In this document: piece by piece, positions 32,610 to 37,982 of the stretch | Numbering within the stretch: the first letter of the stretch is position 1 | How the letters are laid out: every line of letters starts with the position of its first letter | Origin: an uncultured Lachnospiraceae bacterium | GTDB lineage: Bacteria > Bacillota > Clostridia > Lachnospirales > Lachnospiraceae | Direction: 5' to 3' | Assembly (NCBI GenBank): GCA_934371505.1 | Contig: CAKRNW010000005.1 | Coordinates: 1 to 37,982, forward strand | DNA: 37,982 nt | Notes under the pieces: model-generated | Database searches by the model: none | Told to the model about the DNA's origin: nothing | What the model saw: only the letters and a program-made list of their open reading frames with translations | Made by a program: the position numbers and the translations under genes

Positions 32610-33568
32610 GGATTTTGTCCTGTTACCGCCTGAAAAAACCAGTGGGAACCGGGGAAGAAGACAGAAAGAAAAAAATATTTGGAGAACTTCTGAGAAATCT
32701 GCGGAATCAAGTGTGCAGGAAAGCGGTTACGCTGCCGGTACAGATCAGACAGCAGCAGGAAGATCAGCTCCTTTTCCTGGGAATTCCAGAGGAATGGATT
32801 GGGATGGAACAGGGGCTTTACCGCATCCTGCGGGCAGCACTGGAGGAAACCGGCAGTGACTGGTTTTATCTGGAACCACCCCTGCAAAAGAAACTCTGCC
32901 TGGAGCAGGAAGGGCAGTGGCTTTTTGAGGATTATGGACTTTTGGGTGGTTTAAAGGATCTGGGAGAATATCAGGCAGGTTTTTTCCGGTCAAAATGTGG
33001 AAAGGGACGGCAGCGGCTGGCGTTCTTTCTGGAAGGGAAAAAACTGGAGGACTATCGGAAATTGGTCTTGGAACTGGCTGAGGGACGCAATGAGGTGACC
33101 CTGCTTTTTTCCGAAGGGGGAAAGAGGGAAGGTTTTGTGGACCAATTGGAAGAGCTGGAGGAAGACTTGGAATATGAGTATGGACTGATCCCTCGAACCA
33201 ACTTGTCTCTTCAACGTTTTCTGGAGCTGGAGAGGGAACGGCAGGAACCATTGTTGGTATGTGATCTTACAGGAGATAGCCATCTTCTTCTGGGACTTCT
33301 GGATGGCAGGATTCAGAGTAAGGTGTGTTATCTGGACGGTATGCCTACCCCGGAAAAGGAAAAGTATGGGGCAAAACGGGCACGAGCACTTTTTCTCTAC
33401 GGGAGCATGGCTGAAAATTGGCGATTTTATCCTACGGATGAAGTGCAGGTCATTGACACGTTAAATAAAAGTAGTTATAATACCATAGTTAAATGGGAAA
33501 AGTATCGTAGAATACTTGATAGGAAGGGAATGCATCATGGAAGAAAAGAAAAACATATTGACCTATGA
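32603..33568 (+). CDS. Protein of unknown function between dusB and greA
   Basis: A 321-residue protein I do not recognise, although its place between dusB and greA is, I think, conserved in Lachnospiraceae. The first 50 residues are strongly basic (SRILSCYRLKKP, EDRKKKIFGELLRNLRN). The remainder is acidic and Leu/Glu-rich, with an EELEEDLEYEYGLIPRT segment and a tail near VIDTLNKSSYNT. There is no signal peptide, membrane span or catalytic motif that I could name. ATG 32603 has GGAGG 8 bases before it; earlier in-frame ATGs at 32579 and 32588 have no ribosome site. The end overlaps greA by 32 bases in another frame. A hairpin may control translation. Confidence 0.75.
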   Translation: MSRILSCYRLKKPVGTGEEDRKKKIFGELLRNLRNQVCRKAVTLPVQIRQQQEDQLLFLGIPEEWIGMEQGLYRILRAALEETGSDWFYLEPPLQKKLCLEQEGQWLFEDYGLLGGLKDLGEYQAGFFRSKCGKGRQRLAFFLEGKKLEDYRKLVLELAEGRNEVTLLFSEGGKREGFVDQLEELEEDLEYEYGLIPRTNLSLQRFLELERERQEPLLVCDLTGDSHLLLGLLDGRIQSKVCYLDGMPTPEKEKYGAKRARALFLYGSMAENWRFYPTDEVQVIDTLNKSSYNTIVKWEKYRRILDRKGMHHGRKEKHIDL

Positions 33569-34019
33569 AGGACTGCGTAAATACGAGAACGAGCTTCACG
33601 ATTTAAAGGTAGTGAAACGTCAGGAAGTAGCGCAGAAGATCAAAGAGGCTCGTGAGCAGGGCGATTTGTCCGAGAACGCAGAGTACGATGCAGCGAAGGA
33701 TGAGCAGCGTGATATCGAGGCTCGTATTGAGGAATTGGAGAAGATCTTAAAGAACGCAGAAGTTGTTGTTGAGGACGAGGTGGATGTTGATAAAATCAAC
33801 ATTGGCTGTAAGGTTATCATTATGGATTTGGAATTAAATGAGGAGCTTGAGTATAAAATCGTAGGTTCCACTGAGGCAAACAGCCTGAAAGGTAAGATTT
33901 CCAATGAATCACCGGTAGGTAAGGCTCTGATCGGAGCAAAAATCGGTGATGTGGTTACCGTGGAGACACAGGCTGGTGAAATCCAGTACAAAGTACTGGG
34001 CATTGACCGTTCCAACTAG
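33537..34019 (+). CDS. greA: Transcription elongation factor GreA
   Basis: Rescues backtracked RNA polymerase by stimulating cleavage of the RNA 3' end. The 160 residues have the usual layout: N-terminal antiparallel coiled coil (about 1-78) with the tip acidic pair in QGDLSENAEYDAAKDEQ, then the FKBP-like domain with NSLKGKISNESPVGKALIGAK. ATG 33537 follows AGGAAGGGA; the reading from 33516 adds residues absent from the family. It overlaps the 3' end of the unknown gene by 32 bases, and lysS follows 30 bases later. Confidence 0.96.
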   Translation: MEEKKNILTYEGLRKYENELHDLKVVKRQEVAQKIKEAREQGDLSENAEYDAAKDEQRDIEARIEELEKILKNAEVVVEDEVDVDKINIGCKVIIMDLELNEELEYKIVGSTEANSLKGKISNESPVGKALIGAKIGDVVTVETQAGEIQYKVLGIDRSN

Positions 34020-34049
34020 CAAGCAGAAGAATATAGGAGTGAGTGAGAC

Positions 34050-35555
34050 GTGGGAGAAGCACAGAATCAGAATAATCAGACACAGGACTTGAATCAGCTT
34101 TTAAAGGTACGCCGTGAGAAGCTGGCAGCCTTGCAGGAGAACGGAAAAGATCCGTTTCAGCTTACCAAATATGATGTGACCCATCATAGTAAGGAAATCA
34201 AGGATAATTTTGAAAAACTGAATGGAACAGAGGTATCCATCGCAGGACGTATGATGTTCAAGCGTGTTATGGGTAAAGCATCTTTCTGTAACATCCAGGA
34301 TCTGCAGGGAAACATTCAGGTTTATGTGGCAAGGGACAGCATTGGCGAGGAGCCTTATGCAGATTTCAAGAAATACGATGTAGGTGATATTCTCGGTATT
34401 ACCGGTAAGGTTTTTGAGACGAAAACCGGCGAGAAATCCGTTCATGCAGAGAATGTAACCCTGCTTTCCAAGAGTCTACAGATTTTGCCTGAGAAATACC
34501 ACGGACTCACTGACACAGACACCCGTTACCGCCAGAGATATGTAGATCTGATTATGAATCCGGAAGTTAAGGAAACATTTATCAAGCGTTCCCAGATTAT
34601 CAAAGAGATTCGTAATTTCCTTGCCGGACGTGATTTCATGGAAGTAGAGACCCCCATGCTGGTAAGCAATGCCGGTGGTGCTGCGGCGAGACCCTTTGAG
34701 ACGCACTACAATGCACTGAATGAGGATGTAAAGCTGCGTATCTCTCTGGAACTTTACTTAAAAAGACTGATTGTAGGCGGCTTAGAGCGGGTTTACGAGA
34801 TCGGACGTGTGTTCCGTAATGAGGGTGTTGACACTAGACACAACCCGGAATTTACCCTGATGGAGTTATATCAGGCATATACTGACTATGAAGGTATGAT
34901 GGAACTCACTGAGAGTATGTTCCGTTACCTGGCAGAAAAGGTATGCGGCACCGCTACCATTTCCTATAACGGAACTGAAATTGATTTAGGCAAGCCTTTC
35001 GAGCGCATTACCATGACAGACTGCATCAAGAAATACGCAGGCGTTGATTTCGATGCGGTAAAGAATGATGATGAGGCGAAGACGCTGGCAAAAGAACATC
35101 ACATCGAGTACGAGGAGCGCCATACTAAGGGGGATATTGTGAACCTGTTCTTCGAGGAATACTGCGAGAAGAATCTGATTCAGCCTACTTTTGTGATGGA
35201 TCATCCTATTGCCATCTCCCCGCTGACCAAGAAGAAACCCAGCGACCCGGAGAAGGTAGAGCGTTTCGAGTTGTTTATCAATACCTGGGAGATGTGTAAC
35301 GCATATTCCGAGTTAAACGACCCCATCGACCAGAGAGAGCGTTTCGCCGCACAGGATGCCGCTTTCGAGGCTGGTGATGAGGAGGCAAACCACACCGATG
35401 AAGATTTCTTAAACGCATTGGAAATCGGTATGCCTCCCACAGGTGGCATCGGTTACGGTATCGACCGTCTGGTTATGTTACTGACAGACAGCCCGGCAAT
35501 CCGTGATGTGTTACTGTTCCCGACAATGAAGAGCTTGGAGAAAAAAGACCAGTAA
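34050..35555 (+). CDS. lysS: Lysyl-tRNA synthetase, class II
   Basis: Charges tRNA-Lys. At 501 residues the length is typical. The N-terminal OB anticodon domain includes IAGRMMFKRVMGKASFCNIQD. Class II motifs are present: motif 1 (FLAGRDFMEVETPML), motif 2 (YEIGRVFRNEGVDTRHNPEFT) and motif 3 (GGIGYGIDRLVMLL). The start is GTG at 34050, 10 bases after AGGAG; no ATG is in frame nearby. It ends the core part of the window. The 3' end is intact, and foreign-looking DNA begins within about 100 bases, so lysS or the bases just after it may be the integration site. Confidence 0.96.
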   Translation: MGEAQNQNNQTQDLNQLLKVRREKLAALQENGKDPFQLTKYDVTHHSKEIKDNFEKLNGTEVSIAGRMMFKRVMGKASFCNIQDLQGNIQVYVARDSIGEEPYADFKKYDVGDILGITGKVFETKTGEKSVHAENVTLLSKSLQILPEKYHGLTDTDTRYRQRYVDLIMNPEVKETFIKRSQIIKEIRNFLAGRDFMEVETPMLVSNAGGAAARPFETHYNALNEDVKLRISLELYLKRLIVGGLERVYEIGRVFRNEGVDTRHNPEFTLMELYQAYTDYEGMMELTESMFRYLAEKVCGTATISYNGTEIDLGKPFERITMTDCIKKYAGVDFDAVKNDDEAKTLAKEHHIEYEERHTKGDIVNLFFEEYCEKNLIQPTFVMDHPIAISPLTKKKPSDPEKVERFELFINTWEMCNAYSELNDPIDQRERFAAQDAAFEAGDEEANHTDEDFLNALEIGMPPTGGIGYGIDRLVMLLTDSPAIRDVLLFPTMKSLEKKDQ

Positions 35556-35587
35556 AATCAAGGGTTTGCGCTACTAGAAACAAAGAA

Positions 35588-35607
35588 TGACATCAATTTG
35601 ACATCAA
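35588..35607. repeat. TGACATCAA direct repeats, possible attachment-site arm
   Basis: TGACATCAA occurs at 35588-35596 and 35599-35607, in 11-bp phase, 33 bases after the lysS stop. Paired short repeats just inside an element end are typical arm-binding sites of tyrosine recombinases. The crossover core would lie between the lysS stop and this point. No partner site is in the window, so this is inference. Confidence 0.45.
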
Positions 35608-35694
35608 ATTATTATTGTTTGGTGGACTTATATGGACTAAAAAGGTACGTTTTAGAGATTTGAACCTTTCAAAACTAAATAGTTAAATGCTATT

Positions 35695-35732
35695 AAAAGG
35701 ACATTTTCCAAAGTAAGGAAAGTGTCCTTTTT
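35695..35732 (+). terminator. Terminator before the element genes
   Basis: A 15-base arm (35695-35709) pairs with 35717-35731 with one mismatch-like position, followed by T. It ends plus-strand transcripts from lysS or from the element border, and insulates the genes that follow. Confidence 0.85.
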
Positions 35733-35780
35733 CTGTTGTTATGGTTGAAAAAAACAGAATTATTACAAGGAGGTTCAAAC

Positions 35781-36245
35781 ATGAACAGTACAGCGTTAGG
35801 AGCAAAAAAAGAAAACATTAACTTTATCAGTGAAGCACATGAGAAATTCTACTATGAAAAAATACAGAAAGTCAGAGAGGCAGATGTGTACCATAAGGCA
35901 CTTTGCTATTGCATTGGAATGAACGAAGATACACGAAGAAATGTGGATAGAATTTATAATTTCAAGACTGGCTGTGTAAAACCGGAGTGCCTGCATGAAG
36001 GATGGCAGACCAGTGGAAGTGCAAAGGTTGTCAGAATGGCTTTCAATTTGTATTGCAACGGAACACCGAGCGTAGATGATGAGCAGGGCACAGAGGAGCA
36101 GGTGGATGAGTGCCGGAGATATTCAGTAGAGGATTTGTTCTGCTGTTGCTATGCACCGTATTTTTGGCAGGCAATACAGATTCGCTATCCGGAGTATGCC
36201 ACATACAATAAAAATTTGTATGCAATGTTTGGAGGAAATGATTGA
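35781..36245 (+). CDS. Element-borne conserved protein, DUF6075-like
   Basis: A 154-residue cytoplasmic protein that I place, from memory, in the DUF6075 family, found in conjugative elements and plasmids of Clostridia. The function is unknown. Blocks are INFISEAHEKFYYEKI, YHKALCYCIGMNEDTRR, GCVKPECLHEGWQTSGSAK and VRMAFNLY, and SVEDLFCCCYAPYFWQAI near the C-terminus with three adjacent cysteines. ATG 35781 follows AAGGAGG by 7 bases; an earlier in-frame start at 35736 has no such site. The stop shares one base with the next start (TGATG), so the two genes are translationally coupled. Confidence 0.75.
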   Translation: MNSTALGAKKENINFISEAHEKFYYEKIQKVREADVYHKALCYCIGMNEDTRRNVDRIYNFKTGCVKPECLHEGWQTSGSAKVVRMAFNLYCNGTPSVDDEQGTEEQVDECRRYSVEDLFCCCYAPYFWQAIQIRYPEYATYNKNLYAMFGGND

Positions 36246-36418
36246 TGTTAAAGATTCGATTGATGGGAACAAAAAATGATATTACATGGTTCAAAAAAAT
36301 CATGCAGAGACACTCAAAGGTAGAGGTTCTGGAAATGTCAGACCTCTACCCTAACAAGGGAACAGATAAATATTATAGATCGTATGTAGAAGTAAAAAAG
36401 AGCAATGTAAAAGAATAA
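36245..36418 (+). CDS. Small element protein, DUF3970-like
   Basis: A 57-residue protein starting MLKIRLMGTKNDITWFKK, containing SDLYPNKGTDKYYRSYVEV. The wording matches the DUF3970 family carried by Firmicute plasmids and conjugative elements, whose function is unknown. The start overlaps the stop of the previous gene by one base; parA begins 25 bases after its stop. Confidence 0.8.
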   Translation: MLKIRLMGTKNDITWFKKIMQRHSKVEVLEMSDLYPNKGTDKYYRSYVEVKKSNVKE

Positions 36419-36443
36419 TAGTAGAATTTGGAGGAATTTCATC

Positions 36444-37226
36444 ATGTGTAAAGTAATAGTAATCGGAAACCAGAAAGGTGGAGTTGGAAAGACCACCACA
36501 ACAAGTAATCTAGGTATTGGACTTGCAAAAAAGGGGAAAAAGGTGCTTCTGATAGATGCGGATGCACAGGGAAGCCTGACAGCAAGTTTAGGCTTTCAGG
36601 AGCCGGATAAACTGGATGTATCTCTTGCAACCATTATGGCGAATATCATCAATGAAGAAGATATGGAGCCGGATTATGGCATCCTAAAGCACGACGAGGG
36701 TGTAGACCTTATGCCCGGCAATATAGAGTTGTCGGGATTGGAAGTATCACTGGTAAATGTCATGAGCAGGGAGCTTGTGCTTCGGACTTATATAGAACAG
36801 CAGAAAGAAAGGTATGATTACATTCTGATTGATTGTATGCCTTCCCTTGGCATGATTACCATAAATGCCTTTGCAAGTGCCGACAGCATCCTTATTCCGG
36901 TGCAGGCAGCATATCTTCCGGTAAAAGGTCTGGAACAGCTTATAAAGACCATAGGAAAGGTAAAAAGGCAGATCAATCCAAAATTGGAGATTGAAGGTAT
37001 TCTGCTTACTATGGTTGATAACAGAACGAATTATGCAAAAGACATCAGTGCATTGGTTGTGGAGAATTATGGTAGCAAGGTAAGAATATTTGAAAACAGT
37101 ATTCCGATGTCGGTAAGAGCTGCGGAGATTTCTGCTGAAGGTGTCAGCATTTATGAGCATGATCCAAATGGAAAAGTAGCGAGTGCCTATCAGTCATTGA
37201 CAGAGGAGGTGCTTGCAGATGAATAA
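36444..37226 (+). CDS. parA: ParA/Soj-type partition ATPase
   Basis: A 260-residue ATPase that moves or holds DNA copies with ParB. The deviant Walker A is KGGVGKTT at 11-18 with the signature lysine; DADAQGSL (Walker A') and ILIDCMPSLGM (Walker B region) follow. There is no N-terminal DNA-binding extension, so it is of the short Soj/type Ib form. GGAGGA stands 9 bases before the ATG. The gene overlaps parB by 8 bases, the usual parAB operon. In an integrative element it would stabilise the excised circle. ATA codons are frequent, unlike in core genes. No parS-like site was recognised. Confidence 0.93.
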   Translation: MCKVIVIGNQKGGVGKTTTTSNLGIGLAKKGKKVLLIDADAQGSLTASLGFQEPDKLDVSLATIMANIINEEDMEPDYGILKHDEGVDLMPGNIELSGLEVSLVNVMSRELVLRTYIEQQKERYDYILIDCMPSLGMITINAFASADSILIPVQAAYLPVKGLEQLIKTIGKVKRQINPKLEIEGILLTMVDNRTNYAKDISALVVENYGSKVRIFENSIPMSVRAAEISAEGVSIYEHDPNGKVASAYQSLTEEVLADE

Positions 37227-37982
37227 AACAGGAAGTGCCGCAAAGGTAAAACTGAACAGCTTCGATGATTTATTCGGAGATGGACAGCCACAGGAAGGAA
37301 TAGAGCAGGTACAGGAAATTGCATTATCAGAACTGCATGAGTTCAAAGGTCACCCATTTAAGGTACTGGACGATGAAAAGATGCAGGAGACGGTGGAGAG
37401 TGTCAGAGAGCATGGTGTGCTGATGCCGGGTATTGCAAGACCAAGAGCTGAGGGCGGCTATGAAATTATTGCAGGACACCGAAGGAGACATGCGTGTGAG
37501 CTTGTAGGACTTGATACAATGCCGATGTTTATTCGTAATTATACGGACGATGAAGCCACGATTATCATGGTGGACAGCAATATTCAAAGAGAAGATATTC
37601 TTCCAAGCGAAAAAGCGAAGGCATATCGCATGAAATACGAAGCCATGAAGCATCAGGGAAGCAGAGCAGGTGGACTTACGCTGGACGAACTGGGAGGAGC
37701 GGCAGGAGAGAGTGCAAAAACTGTTCAAAGATATATATGGATTTCACGATTATCGGAACCGTTGCTTGATATGGTGGATTCGGGGAAAATAGGCATTATG
37801 CAGGCTGTGGACCTCTCGTTTTTATCCGAGGATGCACAGCAATGGATATTGGTAGCAATACAGGACACCAATGCAGCAATCACAAAACAGCAGAGCGCAT
37901 TGCTAAAGGAAAGTGACAAAAAAGGAGAGTTGACCTTTCCAATGGTGCGTATGCTTCTGGAGAAAGAAAAGCCAGTAGAGCG
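37219..37982 (+). CDS. parB: ParB/RepB-type partition protein (cut by window end)
   Basis: At least 254 residues are visible and the frame is still open at the last base. After a 35-residue leader come the ParB N-terminal (sulfiredoxin-like) domain with ALSELHEFKGHPFKV, MQETVESVREHGVLMP and the CTP-binding GHRRRHAC block, then DSNIQREDILPSEKAKAYR and the helix-turn-helix with AGESAKTVQRYI. GGAGG at 37205-37209 is 9 bases before the ATG, within the end of parA. It binds parS-type sites and stimulates ParA. The C-terminal dimer domain lies beyond the window. Confidence 0.92.
   Translation, partial: MNKTGSAAKVKLNSFDDLFGDGQPQEGIEQVQEIALSELHEFKGHPFKVLDDEKMQETVESVREHGVLMPGIARPRAEGGYEIIAGHRRRHACELVGLDTMPMFIRNYTDDEATIIMVDSNIQREDILPSEKAKAYRMKYEAMKHQGSRAGGLTLDELGGAAGESAKTVQRYIWISRLSEPLLDMVDSGKIGIMQAVDLSFLSEDAQQWILVAIQDTNAAITKQQSALLKESDKKGELTFPMVRMLLEKEKPVE

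Larger units (their letters stand above)
35556..37982 (+). mobile_element. Left end of an integrated conjugative-type element
   Basis: The region after lysS differs from the core genes. It is AT-richer, uses ATA for isoleucine several times per gene (parA at least six times; core genes rarely), and carries parA/parB with the DUF6075- and DUF3970-type genes that accompany Firmicute integrative conjugative elements of the Tn1549/CTn kind. Direct repeats at 35588-35607 look like recombinase arm sites. No integrase, relaxase or coupling protein is within the window, so type, size and right end are unknown. The left limit is only approximate. Confidence 0.65.

Noticed and set aside
35640..35690. 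tRNA-like GGTTCAAATC on the minus strand after lysS, a possible tRNA fragment at an attachment site
   Set aside because: Only the T-loop-like word is present; no acceptor, D or anticodon arms could be paired.
1..37982. CRISPR array, restriction or toxin-antitoxin system
   Set aside because: No regularly spaced repeats and no recognisable defence proteins on either strand; parA/parB is a partition pair, not a toxin-antitoxin pair.

Overview
The window looks like chromosomal DNA from a spore-forming, low-to-moderate GC Firmicute, most likely of the family Lachnospiraceae. The evidence is SpoVT behind a sigma-G-like promoter, a T-box leader before ileS, a SAM-I riboswitch before metK, strong AGGAGG ribosome binding sites, and several small lineage-typical proteins of unknown function. 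About 35.5 kb is ordinary core genome. The last 2.4 kb reads as the left end of an integrated conjugative-type element that abuts the 3' end of lysS. No rRNA, tRNA, CRISPR array or insertion sequence was found.

Layout. 1-2.2 kb: spoVT (+) and pncB (-) converge on a bidirectional terminator. 2.2-10.7 kb: the pncB and ileS promoters are divergent with overlapping -35 boxes; then come the Ile T-box, ileS, glycogen phosphorylase and an aconitase-family hydratase. 10.7-16.3 kb: a small conserved protein (-), a small alarmone synthetase, a coiled-coil membrane protein, a flavin reductase, DNA polymerase IV (-) and a LysM/G5/M23 cell-wall protein. 16.4-23.9 kb: murA, SAM riboswitch-metK, dnaE and pfkA, each with its own signals. 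24.0-26.9 kb: a TrmH-type rRNA methylase, proC, and an SH3/SleB-type hydrolase. 26.9-35.6 kb: a same-strand run of nfeD, SPFH protein, argF, birA, DUF6145-like, coaX, dusB, unknown protein, greA and lysS, with small gaps or overlaps and no internal terminator that I could see. 35.6-37.98 kb: direct repeats, a terminator, then DUF6075-like, DUF3970-like, parA and a parB that runs off the window. These genes use the ATA codon far more than the core genes.

How the genes work together. Translation supply (ileS, lysS, dusB, greA), envelope building and turnover (murA, M23, SleB-like), replication and repair (dnaE, dinB), central carbon use (glgP, pfkA), cofactor supply (pncB, coaX, birA, metK) and amino-acid synthesis (proC, argF) are mixed as in many Clostridia. 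Two genes carry visible RNA sensors: uncharged tRNA-Ile for ileS and SAM for metK.

No clearly new defence or metabolic system is visible. The items most worth a second look are non-coding: a long hairpin that encloses both the Shine-Dalgarno and start codon of the unknown gene between dusB and greA; a perfect 15-bp inverted repeat after the ileS T-box; a structured dnaE leader with an 11-bp duplication of the start region; 11-bp-phased repeats before the coiled-coil gene; and the element boundary after lysS. All family assignments come from reading motifs by eye; no database search was run.
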